From Linnemannia elongata (taxonomy: Eukaryota; Mortierellomycota; Mortierellomycetes; Mortierellales; Mortierellaceae): a DNA stretch of 64,000 nucleotides. The notes beneath the pieces are model-generated. The model saw only the letters and a list, made by a program, of their open reading frames with translations. It had not been told where the DNA came from and searched no databases. Shown here one piece after another: positions 31,614 to 43,802 of the stretch. The first letter of the stretch is position 1. The number at the start of each line of letters is the position of its first letter. The stretch covers positions 2,046,001-2,110,000 of the forward strand of contig JAXBDG010000007.1 in assembly GCA_036320915.1 (NCBI GenBank). The letters are read 5' to 3'. The position numbers and the translations under genes are program-made.

Positions 31614-34600
31614 TTACTCTTCAACACGAGCAGCACGATGGTGCAGCTTGGCAGGCCGCGCCAACTCAGGGACATCCACTTCTAGCACAGCGGTATCCTC
31701 CCCTCCACTCTCACTACTCTCGCCATCACCCTTGACCTTCTTCTGAGCAGTAACAAAAGCGGTCGAAGAAGTGGTGCCCACAGTAGACGACGCCTTCCTC
31801 TCAACACTAATTCGTCTCTTAGTCCCACTCGTTCTTGCGGTAGTCGTCGTTGTAGTCGACATAGTAGTACTGGTCGTCCATGTGCACGTAGAATCTGCTT
31901 CTTCCATCACATCATCCCCATCCCCGCGCTTTGAGGACCAAGGAGAACTCTGGAACAACGTCTTAGTCGTGGTCGCACTGCCCTTACTACTGCCTCCATC
32001 CTGTTCAGAATACCGGTACCCAAACAACTCTCCTTCTTCATCCATCATCGCCATATCCTCATCCACAGCCTCCTGTCTCTCGCGTCTCTTCCTCCTCTCC
32101 TCCTCACTCTGCTGCTCTCTAACATCATCAATCGACGAATTGCTCTGTCCACCACTAAAGAACGAGAAGCTGAACGACATCCGGTTCTGCTTCTTGACCT
32201 CGCTATCTGACGCAGATCCAGTCGTCCCGCTCCGCGAACGCATAGTTGCAGCAGTAGCACGACCTGCAGCGCGACCGGTACTGGATGCCATCGCCAGGGT
32301 CTTTGCCTTGGCCTCGGCTGCTGCTTCCTGTGGTGTGTTGGTGGTTGTTGATGATGGCGCTGGTTGTGCAGGCGCATTCAGCTTCAGATCCAGGACCTCT
32401 TTTTCAGTCTCGGGATCCACCGGTCCCAACATCGTTTTCAAAATATGGTAAGCGACATCCCTGGTTTTCGAAAACAAAAACAAGTCAGTAGATTGAACAA
32501 AGGCGTGTTGCAATAATAACAATGAAATAACGACTCACTTCCAACACTGACAAATGTAGCTTACCTGTTGCCCCAGTACTTGAAATGACTCCGCATACCC
32601 AACAGATACTCATTTGTATACTGATCCACAGTCGTCTCTTGAAGGACATGGTCAATCCGATAAGGCAGTTTGGTTGCCCGTCCCTCAACATGGACGTTCT
32701 TCCTGGTCTGGCTCGTTGTGGTATCTTCAGCGTCCGCCTTGGTATCATTGACGGCATCAGCAGCATCGTTACTGGAGGATCCACCTTCCGGCATGGATCG
32801 AATAATGGATTCCTGAATAACATGCGATTTTGCACCAACACCTAACGCCTTCTCCTGAGCAGTTGCTGGCGCACCGCCATCTTTCATGCCAAGGACCGAC
32901 TCTTCTGCAACATCAAGCATAGTCCTCTTTGCTCCTGCAGTAGTAGTACCCTCACCAGCCTCCCGCTGCTGCCCATCATCCTCGACACGGCTACTTATCC
33001 GACGGGGTCCAAGACTAGGTCGTCTAGCAGGTGGTTGACGCCCACTCCGAGGTGACTCGGTCGTGGTATCGTTCTGCGCTTTAATGGCCGCCGCATCGGC
33101 AGCTCTCGCAACACCTGATGATGCAGAATTCGAAGGGTCTTCAGTTTGTTCCAGATAGGTCGCTGCAGTGGCTGCACCCATGAATTCGCTGACCGAGGCG
33201 TCTCCACCATCCATGAGAGTCATCATCGAGTCGGACTGTTCCTGTTTCTTGATATCTTTCGAAGGCGACTCTTCAGCGTCACTGTTGCTAACAGAAGTTG
33301 CAAGTGACGATGCTCCCGCAGGAGTGGTAGTGGCTGTTGCAGCTGAGGCTGAAGTCTCCTGGCGATCATCGTCACTATCCGAGTCCTGCGAGGAACTAGA
33401 TTCTTCCTCATCATCCTTGTTAGCCCCACTTCCCGGAAGCCACCGTCCTGCCTTGAGCGACTGAGTCACCAACGAAATACTCGACAACGTCGGAATCGAG
33501 GGTCTCGGTAACGTCGGCACACGATTCTCCCAGAATGCAGAAATCGATTCCGGAAGCTGTAATGACGGAAGCGAAGGCAACGACAATGAAGGAAAGAGCT
33601 GTGATTGATAGGAACTAATGACGGCCGCTGGGACACCTGCAAAGACGGGGTCGATGAGGGGTTCGAGTCTGTATCCGAGTGGGTCGAAGGGGTGGAAGAG
33701 GTTGTGGTGAATAATATCATCTGGCGGGTGGAATGTCTCCCAATCCAAATTGCGCATTACCATCACCGCGCCTAACAGGATTGTAGTTCAAGAAAAAAAA
33801 GTAAGGATAATCAATTGTGTGCCAAAATACACATGGTTTCAAGCTTGTTAAAATGAGAGTGGTGGTATACGTACCGACAGGAGATCCAACGGTGAAGAGG
33901 TACTCGGGTCTGAACTTGAGCTTTGGGATCACAGCTCTGAACTTTGACTGATCCTGTTTCCTGACCCGCACCTTCTTTGCTGGAGGTTCCTGTACCTCTT
34001 CCGCTCCAGTTGTTTGAGTGGTAGTTCCATCCTGCTGATCTGAGGTCGAAGTAGAAGCTGTAGCTGACTGGGACAGATCCTCGGGTTCGTCGTCGTCCTG
34101 ACAGGTAAGGATATCAAACATGGCGACTCCTCCAAGGGAAAGCGCATAGACCGAGATCTTGCCATTGAAATCCGGATGCTTTTCCATAAACGTATCATAG
34201 GCCTCGTTGAGTTCCTCAACAATCATTTGAACAATCTGCGATCCAAAGTGTGGGTTGAAGTAGTACAGGATATCCGCCATGTAATCGTTCATCACCAACC
34301 GCACTACATCCAACATCCATAGAGGTGGGTAAATAAATATACGTTGCTTGTTCATTTCGGTTTCCCATTTTCATCTTGCGCAATTTTTCCTAGATCAATT
34401 GAATTGTTTGTATTGTACCTTTGGGAACGGTGCGGAGGGAGGTGAGGGCCATGCGCTCATCCACCATGGAATGCAGCTTGGCGTGCCATTCGATTGGGAT
34501 AATATGGACGTCTGTCTCCAGGTCATGAAACTGGCTCTGTAGCACCGTCCTTGTGTTGTCCACAAAGTAGCTCACTATCAGTCAAAAGTTGATTGAAAAC

Positions 34601-35027
34601 GAGAGTGAGTGTGAGAAAAGATGAGTATTGAAGCGGAAATAAAACGTGGAACCAAAGGGCGGGCTGTAGTGCAGCCTGTATAATTATTATCATTTTACCG
34701 TTTTTCTCATAGTTGCCAAAGGGAACTTCGAGCTGGCGTCCCATTCCGTGGACTACAAAGATAACATGATGCGCTTCTAATAGTATTGTTAAAGACACAA
34801 CAAAAAGGTTGGCGAGACCAAAAGGACAGGTTAGGCAAAGTCGAGCCTTTTTATTCTTCCTGATGAACAAAACGTTTTGTCGAAGTAGATGTGTGTTTGA
34901 CAGAGTGAGGTGAAGAAGGTGTTCATTTACGATGAGGTTGTTGCTGATCAGTCTTGGCAGTTGGTGGCGATGGCTCCTGCGTCTGTGCTTGTTGTGCCTG
35001 GTTGATGGTTGCACCAGTGTCAGACAT
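31614..35027 (-). CDS. DDHD-domain phospholipase A1-like protein
   Basis: Six minus-strand exons, 34931-35027, 34699-34776, 34419-34574, 33875-34303, 32565-33771 and 31614-32460, give 937 residues. The block HHVIFVVHGMGRQ opens the domain. The nucleophile elbow region is YALSLGGVAMFDIL near residue 165. GSPVG, the late Asp-containing HNLFHPFDPLGYRLEPL, and finally RIDHVLQ are in the order expected for intracellular phosphatidic-acid-preferring phospholipase A1 (DDHD1/DDHD2/SEC23IP and yeast homologues). Such enzymes act on ER/Golgi lipids. The long middle and C-terminal parts are low-complexity Ser/Thr/Ala/Glu-rich. The elbow has Ala where the usual GxSxG has its first Gly. The exon 2 start could be shifted by 3 nt. 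Confidence 0.85.
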
Positions 35028-36255
35028 GGTTGCTTTTTGATTTTGGTCACTCCTTTTTTTTTTATCTGTTGTTGATTGTTGCTGTGTTGTTTGTTGTTAG
35101 TCTTGTTTGTTCCTGAGAAAGAAAGGAGTTGCTTTTGTCGAGTGAAAGAGTCAGAGAGTGAGTGTGAATGCAAGTGGAAAAAGAAAAAGAAAAAAAAAAA
35201 AAAAGAAGTGCTGATGAGTGAAGAGTGAGAGTGAGAGAGTGGGGAGTGTAGGAGTGAGAGTTGACTGTGCACAGTGAATGAATGAGAGTGAAGAAAGAAA
35301 AAAAAACGAAGGCGGAGCAAACAGAGGAAAGGAAAAGGAGGACGGTGCAGAGAAAGGAAGAAAGGAAGAAAAAAGAAAAAAAAAGAGAGAGATGGAATCC
35401 CTCAGCCCAATCCGTTGTCGACTTTTCACCCTCTCTTTCTCCTCGGGGAGAAGGTTCTCCCACTCTCACATCTTCGGACAATCATCTTTTTCATGGCACA
35501 CACAATGTCCGAACACAACACCCTCTCCCTATGCGAAAACAGCCTGCTCCTCCTTTTTTGACAATATTCATCCAAACGAACAATAATCGATCCACGAGTG
35601 AGTGAACACAGGTTGAACCATCCAATGAGCTATCCAATCAATCCTAGCATTAGTTTATTGTTCTTAGTTCCTGTTTCCTGCTTGCTTGCTGCGTGCTACG
35701 TGATCAAGGAAGAAAACGAATGCTCCTCCTCCATCTCCTAATTTTTTTTACCACGCTTGTTCGATCTGCCACTCTTCCAATTGACACATGAAAGTGAGTC
35801 CTTCCGCTCACTCTCCCACCGCGCTCTTCTTTCCAGATCTCCCTCTTCCTCACCTGTTTGATGCCCCTGCATCCGTCCGCCCTGAGCACGCCCTTCACTT
35901 ATCAAAGCCAGTGTCGCCCTTTCAATTGCTCCTATTGCTTTCTCGTCTATCCTGTCCTCGATCGCACCTTTTCAACCTTTTTTTTAACATCAAGAAAAAA
36001 CTCCGTATGGTAAGTGTTGAGCACCCTGTCATCTTGCAACGATTTACACCATCACCAACTACTCTTCGTGCTTGAGAAAAGAAATACTTTAATTGAAAAT
36101 AGATGATTTACGAACGAGAAAAAAGAAAAAAACACGCAGGAGCTATAATCACTCTCTGAACAAGCACCCAGAGAACAGAACGGAAGAAGAAGAAAAAAAA
36201 AACAAAACTGTAAAGAAAATAACAAAAAAGTCAAGAACCCAATCCCCCAATTCTT
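35028..36255. other. intergenic
   Basis: The leader of the DDHD gene (purine-rich on +) and the 3' flank of the acyltransferase gene. ORFs on either strand are low-complexity. No gene was seen. Confidence 0.4.
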
Positions 36256-39200
36256 TCAAGAAGACTGCTGGAGGGCATAGCGGATGGCAAAAGCCAGCAC
36301 AGGCAGCGCAATAACATTCAACGCTGAAGGCGACAAGTAATCCAACATCGACCTCGACTTCAACGGGATCCTCACACTCTGTCCTCCTTTCTTCTTCACA
36401 ACCTCCTTCTTCTCCTCACCATCTTCCTCACCATCAACACCGCCACCAATATCCTCAAGAGTCAGTTGCGAGGGGAACTTGCCCGTGGTATAAAACTCCT
36501 CCATTAACTCATCTTTCTCCTGCCACCGCTGCCGCACCCATTCGACAAACTCGGGTTCCGTTTCTGGGATCTCCTTGATCGCGAACCGGCGTAGATGCAT
36601 ATTGATATCCTTGGGCTGCGCTTGGTTCAAATACAATCCTGGCAAGGGGTACAGTTCCTGTGGGATTTCTCCGTATGCAATTCCAGAGTAACCAACAGTC
36701 GCGTCGTAGAGGTACTCGACCGATCCTCGCAACTTGTTGATGCACACAAACAATCCACTCGTCCTTGGCAACAACACATGGCGATGGTCAGCCTATTAAT
36801 AAATAAAAAGAAATATTAAAGTCAGTATATTCTTCCCGACAACAATACCTGGTTGGCATATAAAAAAAAACCAGAAGAAAAAAAAAAAAAAGAGGTCTTA
36901 CAAGGCCAGCCTTCACAGCAAAGGCGGTGGAACGCTTGCGAGTACCGCGCGAGACGACAGTACCCTCAGGGAAGACAACAAGCCAGAGAGGGTCCTTGGC
37001 ATTCACACGATCCAGGTTCTCCTCAATCGCGCGCTTATCATGAGCCCAATCGTTACGCTTCAACAGAATGAAATCAAAGAACCTCATACCCTATTGGATT
37101 GGAACGTAACATAAAAAATAGGAGATTAGTGTCATGACCTTTGACCCGAAGATTGATAACGGACAGTTTTGTCAATTGATGGTTTATAACCCAGAGCTGC
37201 GCTTTTCGTGTGGTAATAAAAGGGGGGAAGATGGGAGTGTGAGAAAGAAGGTGAGAGAAAGTGAATGGGTGGCGTGACACATCCATTGAGGCCTTTGAGT
37301 TGTCCTTTTGCTATCCTTACCGCCCCCAAAGTCAGCAAAGGAGGAGGAGGAGGAGGAGGAGGAGGAGGAGGAGGAGGAGGAGCAACTTACCCTGTGGAAT
37401 GGTTACGACAATTGTCCATCGCGGCAGTAGTTATCAAGAAAGGAGAGTGGCATCAGTCAAGTTGGTTGTTACGTTGACAGTTGAGAAGGATGGATAGGCA
37501 CCAGTCGGTTGTGATGATTGTTGATTGTTGATTGTTGTTTGTTAAAAGGAGAGTGTTCCGAACGGGTGTCAACAACAAGAGACATCCATGAAGACGCGCA
37601 AGGATGCACCAAGAGACATCGTAAAGTAGAAGGAGAAGAAGAGAAGATAGATACGGAGCATGTCAGTAAATGGATGAACAAGCAACAAGCACGTCGTTTG
37701 TTGCGTGTCCCTATTGTCGGGCAAATGAAGACGATTTCTCTTGGCTTGGCATTCCCCAGCCAAATCCTAATTGTCACCCATCTTGGTTGAATAATCCACT
37801 AGCACAGCTTCGCCTCTTATCCTCATTTTGCCCTGTCTCCTTTAGTCCCATGTGAAGTGCTCAGAATATGATGTCGTCTTTCTTCTTTCTTTCGTGTGGT
37901 CCGTCCCCTTTCTGATATTGGGTTTACAAGTGTCTTCGGTACTGTCGTCACTGTTGGCCCTCCTTCTCCTCCTGCCTCTCTACCTTCACTCTTCACCCCC
38001 AGCTCATGGAACCATTATGCATGCACCCAACAAAAAAAACTGAAAAGAAAACTGTACCATCCAAAGACGGGGATCCAAGTCAAGTCGCCCCGGAGAATAA
38101 TCTTGAGGGCTCGATGCTTCTCTGCAAAGTACGAAAAACACCACAGGTACATCCAGTCCGAGTAAATCTATGATTATCATTGTCCAACAACGAGAAACAG
38201 GAACGAATGGATAAGTAAAAAGAGGTCACTTGAACAAAAAGATCCAATTTTTTTTTTTTTTTTTTTTTTTTTGCTATCCTTGCGTATTACATCTCACCCC
38301 TGTTTTTTTTTTGTTGCTGCATTTTCGAAAAAGAGAAAACGCAAGCCCAAGCCCAATCATTCAATGTTAATGCGAATAAAACAAAAGAATAAGCAAGCAT
38401 TGCGTTTACCTGATGGTTCGAGATAAAAATCATGCGTTCAGGCATGTCCAGAATGGTCTCCTCCTTGCCATACGTCTCCTCATCCTTGACCGTCTCGCCA
38501 TCCTTGGCATCCTTGCCATGCTGAAGTCGTCGTCCCTTGTAGACCTTCACAATCCCACGAATACTCTCATCGCCCGTCAAGACAATATCCGAAGGCGCAA
38601 ACAATTGATTCATCTTCAACAGGAACGCTCCAAAATGCCCCTCCGTTCTGTTGATGTGACGATGGTACACTCCGGGCGCAATGACCGCCAACGGTAACGA
38701 CAACACCTGGGTCATCGAAATCAACGAAGCGCCCAGGTTGAAGTACAGCGCCCAGGCGAAAGCGCGAAGTGTCTTGTAGACTGGGTTCATCTTAGGACCC
38801 TGGACGGGGCGGGACCGGTGGACTTTTTCGCCAATTTCTTTATCAAACACTTCGTACTTGGTGTTACCAACGTTGCCGTTGGTTGTTGTTTTGGTTGTTT
38901 TGGTGTGTGTGGTGGTGGTTGGCGCAGTCTTATTGCTATCAGTGGTAGTGGTGGTGGTCGTCGTGGTGGTAGTGGTGGTTGAAGAGGAGAAGGAGTTGCT
39001 CTTCTTGTTGGAGAGCGGCGAGAGCGGGGGTGAGAAGGCCGCGGTAGGGCTGACGACGTCAATACCTCCGTCGGCGTTGTTGGGGTCCAGCTTTGCGACC
39101 GTCATGCTGGTGGTGGTATGTTCCTTGATAGTTGTGGTAGTGGTGCTGGTGTCGTTATCCGAGGAGACAGAGGAGGGTGTTGTTGAGAGGGAAGAGAGTG

Positions 39201-39633
39201 TAGTTGTTGAAGAAGAAGAAGAGAAAGAAGAAGGAAGGGAAGAAGGAGGGGTGGATAAAGTAGAAATAGAGGAGATGGTCGGTGCTGGGATATAATTGGT
39301 CGTACTAATCACAGCGGAGACCTGCTGTTGTTGCACGGTTGAAAGGAGGCGTTCCTGTGAGGAAGCCAAGGGCGGACTGGTCGAGGAGGCAAAGAAGGGG
39401 TGACCTCCAGCAGAAGACAGACCAAGCAAAGCAGAGGAGGGCGAGGCCCGTGGGGAAGCCGGGGGGGAAGCTGCAGGTGAAGTCACGGGGGACGACAGGG
39501 GTGACAGCGTTGAGGCCACGAGGGGCAAGAGGATAGCCCGTCTGGCTGCTGCCGTCTTTTCCTCGTCTGACTTGTAGTCGACCACATGCTTCTTCATAGG
39601 GAATGGGGTAGCGTCATCAAGTTCCATCGCCAT
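36256..39633 (-). CDS. PlsC-family (AGPAT-like) acyltransferase with 1-nt exon
   Basis: Lysophospholipid acyltransferase of the AGPAT3-5/Cst26-like type, probably in the ER membrane. Exons: 38410-39633, 38058-38167, 37391 alone, 36902-37090 and 36256-36792, 686 residues. The catalytic NHxxxxD motif reads NHQIYSD (H407, D412) and is split by intron 1. FPEGT (485-489) is the acyl-acceptor motif. A hydrophobic segment ends the protein. The first 270 residues are Ser/Thr/Pro-rich with a poly-Thr run, unusual for the family. Exon 2 ends with TG and exon 4 starts with GGT; only an intervening G gives the expected GW-GMRFF and keeps the frame. That G lies in CACAG/G/GTAAGT. Introns 2 and 3 are 666 and 300 nt. 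Confidence 0.85.
37340..37382 (-). repeat. GGA/TCC trinucleotide repeat, intronic
   Basis: About 14 GGA units on +. In the acyltransferase transcript this is a UCC run just downstream of the GTAAGT donor that follows the one-nucleotide exon. It might bind splicing factors. Confidence 0.7.
38248..38272. repeat. 25-nt T run in acyltransferase intron 1
   Basis: An uninterrupted homopolymer, read as A in the transcript. Confidence 0.7.
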
Positions 39634-40314
39634 ATTTTCTTGTTGATTGATCCTTTGCCTGCTTTGCCTCTTTGCTTTTGTTGTTGTTTCGAATAAATAA
39701 ATAAATAGACTGAATGCGAGTGGTCAGGTGCTACTGCGTGGAGAGTGTGGAGAATGTGATCAGCGAGGTGTATATGATGAGAGAGTGAGTGAGTGAGTGG
39801 AGCGAGCAAGTGGAATGTTTCTCTGATCAAGAAAACAACAAAAACAAAGGCTGATGTGGCACCCTTCTTTCCTCCGTACCCAGTTTCGCTTTCTCCGTCG
39901 TAACCTTACTTTCGACGCCCGTTGTACGAATCCAATTTTTTTTGTCCAGACCAGACACTCAGCCCACCCACCCAGTCTGGATCCCGCATTTGAAGTACTC
40001 GCGATCATTCTCTCTTCCAGGTTCAAGGCACATGGGATAGAAAATCTTCAACTCCCTTCCGCGCTCACAGAAACCCAATTGGACCGGCTCAAACATGAAC
40101 CGAAGCGATCCTTTCGTACAAACTTTTACAACGCCAAGGCAATTGAAAAGAAACTATCAGTACCCAGCATCAGTATCAGCATCATCATTAAGGAACCGGT
40201 AGTTTGGTATTATAAAAAGTCTATACATTTATTTGAAAAGGGAAAAGGATAACAAAAGGTTCGTCTCACCAAATGGCTCGATCGAAAAGAAAGAACAACA
40301 ATAAGAAAGCTGGT
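39634..40314. other. intergenic
   Basis: 5' region of the acyltransferase and 3' flank of P450 reductase. No gene was seen. Confidence 0.4.
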
Positions 40315-43300
40315 TTATGACCAGACATCCTCCTCGTAGCGACCACGTCCACGCAACTCTTTGACATAGGTCGTTGCCTTCTCTTCTGACATCTCACCAA
40401 CAGTCATCGCAATCTCAATCAGCTTGTGGTTGACCTCACGAGCCATGTTCTTGGCATCACCGCACACGTAGAAGTATCCTCCCTGCTTGTGGATCAAGTC
40501 CCAGATCAACTCCTTGTGCTCATTCATCCTGTGCTGAACATATGTCTTGGGAACACCGGGTTGGCGAGAGAAAGCAGTGATCACCTGAGCACCCTCGATA
40601 CCCTTCATCAGCTCGGGCCACTCGTCCTTGTACAGGTAATCCTCGTCTTCGCGACGGCAGCCAAAGAACAACACAGTCGCGCCAACCTTCTTTCCGTTCT
40701 TGACATCTTGAGCACGGTCCTGAACAAATCCACGGAAGGGAGCAACACCGGTACCGGGTCCAATCATGATAATAGGCAAGGCAGAGTTACGGGGCAACTT
40801 GAAGTTCGAGTGACGGACATGGATAGGAACCTTGACGCCAGTCTCACCAATAAGGTGCAATCCGTTGGGTCCAGAAATCTCGTACTTGGGCTCAATAGGT
40901 CCAGATTGGTTGATACGGCCGTGGCAGTTGTGCAAAAAGTTGGTAGCCAACCCGTAGACAGTCTCCTCGGGGGCAACATCAGGCTTGTAGTCCAAAACGA
41001 CGGCAGTCAAGTGGATCGAAGTAGGGTGGGCCTTGGCAGAGGATGAAATCGAGTAGTAACGGGCCTGGAGACGGGGAATCGACTCGATCAACAAATCAAA
41101 GGGAATCTCCATAGACTGACCAACACCGAGAATCTTTTCCAAAACAGTTCCCAAGCTACGACGGGCATCGGCAACGTTGATACGGAAAGCTTCCTTGTCC
41201 TGACCCCAGAGGGCAAACAACTTCGAGGCGGCATCGGTAGGGGCAAAGGGAGTGAGCTGACCAATAAAGGCACGGGAGGGAGGGGCAGTGATATCGACAT
41301 AGTTGCGGAGAATGGTACGGTAGGTGGTAGGGACAGGGAAGGGCAGCTTGGTCGAGGCAGGGTCGGTGTTGGAGACAGTAAGGACGGTATCGAGTTTGTC
41401 GGCAATCCTGAGGACGGTGGCGAGCTTGTTCACCTCCTGTTCAGCGTTAACGGGCCAGACGGCAATGTGGTCACCAGCCTGGTAAGTGATGCCGGATCCA
41501 GAAATGTCAACTTCCATGTGCAAGCAGTGACGGTCGGCCGAGACCTCGAACAATTCACGGGAGACAGCAATAGGGGCAGAGTATGGGTTTTTGGAGTCGT
41601 AGGTAGGGCGACTACAAGGATGAACGAAAAAAATGAGACAACAATTAATAACCTGTCACATAACATCACGATCCGACCATACCAAGCGCAAATCCATACC
41701 ACAAAATAATGTTGGCACAAATATTGTGATCCGATAAACAATACGTGTATCTACGAAATCAAAGTGAACATGTAAAACACTTACGAGCCGAGCATGAACT
41801 TGGGTTCCTGGTGTTCACCGTAGTAGACCTTCTTGAGAGCCTGGACTTCCTCAGCAGTGTGTTCCTGGATCTTGTAAGTAGCTTGACGAGGTCCAGAGTT
41901 GCCGGCCAAGAAGTCGATTCCCAAAAAGTCACAGGTAGCCTTCCACATGTCGTCCTTCCAGCTCAAGAAATCCTCCTCGAGCGAGCCATCGTCATCACCC
42001 TCACCACGCTCGCCAATGCGGGTGGCACCGAGGGCCTGGAGCTTCTCGTCGACGCGGCGGCAGACAGAGTTGTAGTGTTCGTAGGTCTTGTTGCCGAGGC
42101 CAAACATGACAAAGTTGAGGTTGCTGAGGGGCTTGTCGGCATCTTCGTAATCTCCAACCGAAAACTCGGGAACTTCCTCACCCGAGACGAGGTGCTCCCA
42201 AAAGTCGACGGCGTTATCAGTGGGCTCACCCTCGCCGTAGGTGGCGAGGACAAAGACGGCAAGGTGATCGGCAGGCAAGGTATCGAGGAGGTTCATGTCG
42301 TAGTCTTCGAGATCGGCGGTCATGGTCTTGAGGTTGTAGCGTTGGGTTCCCTCCTTGGCGAGGCGGGCGGCATAGTCTTCAGCGGTTCCAGTTTGCGATC
42401 CATAGAAAAAGATAACAGTTTTGTCCTATTGTTGTGAGTTGGAGTGTGGAACAGGTTAGTGCGTTTTTCATTCATTCTATTGAAGGCACCGTGGGAGAGA
42501 ATGGAGGTAGGAGGGAAAGAGCAATATGGTTTATGGTACAGAATGTTTCGAGTGGGCAGTGAGAATGAGATCGGGGTTGCAAAGGAGGACAACACGCAAC
42601 CATTTCGTTGACCAACCGCAAAAGTGAAATTGCTCGTGATCCGATCAATTTCTACTTATTCTCCATTGTCACCCCACTGCTTGAAAGGAAGATAACATAA
42701 GAGCATGGTCATATTGGGGGTATGTAATGGACAAAGAAAGTTAAAGCAGTAACCCCATTGGACATCCCACCCATCATCATACATCCAATTAGCACTGCTG
42801 GCAATTGTATTTTGCCTCAGCATAGAGAAAGAGAAGTAACGCCAGAAAGAAGATAAAAAAAGGAATAAGGGAAAACGTACAGCCATAGAACGATGGCTGC
42901 TGTCCAATTGGCAACGATCACGAAAAAATAAGGGAAAAGTACAGCACCAGCACTCAAGTGGTCGCCTTGGATCATCCATCCACAAATCGAAAGTAAAGAA
43001 GGAAGGAAAAGGAACATTTTCGTCCCTCGGGTCGGCCGGGTGCAGAGGGGTGATCACTGATACTCGGGTAGCTCTGGCACACAGTGGACAGGGATATTTA
43101 AGCTCTTCCTTGTTGATTCTCCAAAATCAACAATCATGAGGATTGGTACTTCAACAAACAATAATAATAGCGTGAAAAGGGGGCAAAATGGGAAAGAGAA
43201 GGAAAGAAAAAAAAAATAAGGCACAATGCCAATGTTGGAAGAGGTGAGAAGGCAACAACTTTGCGCTTGTTTGCTTGTCGAGGAGAGTTGAGGGAGGGAA

Positions 43301-43802
43301 AGTAAGGAATAGAAAAGGAAAGTTGAAGGGGTGCAGAGTCTGCCTTCCTGTCTGGGCAACACTCTTTCTTTCTTTCTTTCTGAGTAAAAGTTGATCCTCA
43401 AGCATATATCCAGCTTGCTCCCTCTTTCTTCTTTTCTTTCGAAAAAATGAAACGATGAGTTGTGCTTCGTGCAAAGGGTGTGTGTGAGAGCAGTTCTCCT
43501 TGTGATCAGGTTGGTTTGTGTGTGTCAGAGAATGTGTGCTTGTGCAATGAACAGAAAGCAGGAGAAGGACGTACGGTTTCCCTCATCTTTTCGACAAAGT
43601 CGCGGGTCTTCTTGGCAATCTTGTTGATCTTGAGGGCGGGTGCGTTGGGTTTTTGCATGGGAACGAGGGGCTGCTTGGCGAAGGAGGTCTTGGGGGATGA
43701 GTTTGAGCCGAGGAGCTTGTCCTTGAACCAGTAGATGCCAGACCCCACGAGGACGGCGCCGAGGATGGCGATGTCCAGAGTGTCAATCGCAGCGTCAGCC
43801 AT
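40315..43802 (-). CDS. NCP1: NADPH-cytochrome P450 reductase
   Basis: Three minus-strand exons, 43575-43802, 41785-42425 and 40315-41611, give 721 residues, a normal length. Exon 1 carries the N-terminal membrane anchor (around ILGAVLVGSGIYWF) and linker. Exon 2 is the FMN domain with SQTGTAEDY, TYGEGEPTDNA and FGLGNKTYEHYN. Exon 3 holds the FAD/NADPH part with RYYSISSS, GPGTGVAPFRGF, FFGCRRED, YVCGDAKNMA and the terminal aromatic residue in EEDVWS. It supplies electrons to ER P450s such as lanosterol 14-alpha-demethylase and to squalene epoxidase. Intron 1 is 1149 nt, about ten times the usual size here, and separates the anchor exon from the catalytic exons. Confidence 0.97.

Noticed and set aside
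37313..37391. Alternative exon from 37391 to a second donor (GGGCG/GTAAGG) instead of the one-base exon
   Set aside because: It would leave the next exon out of frame and lose GMRFF, and it would insert a poly-Ser run.
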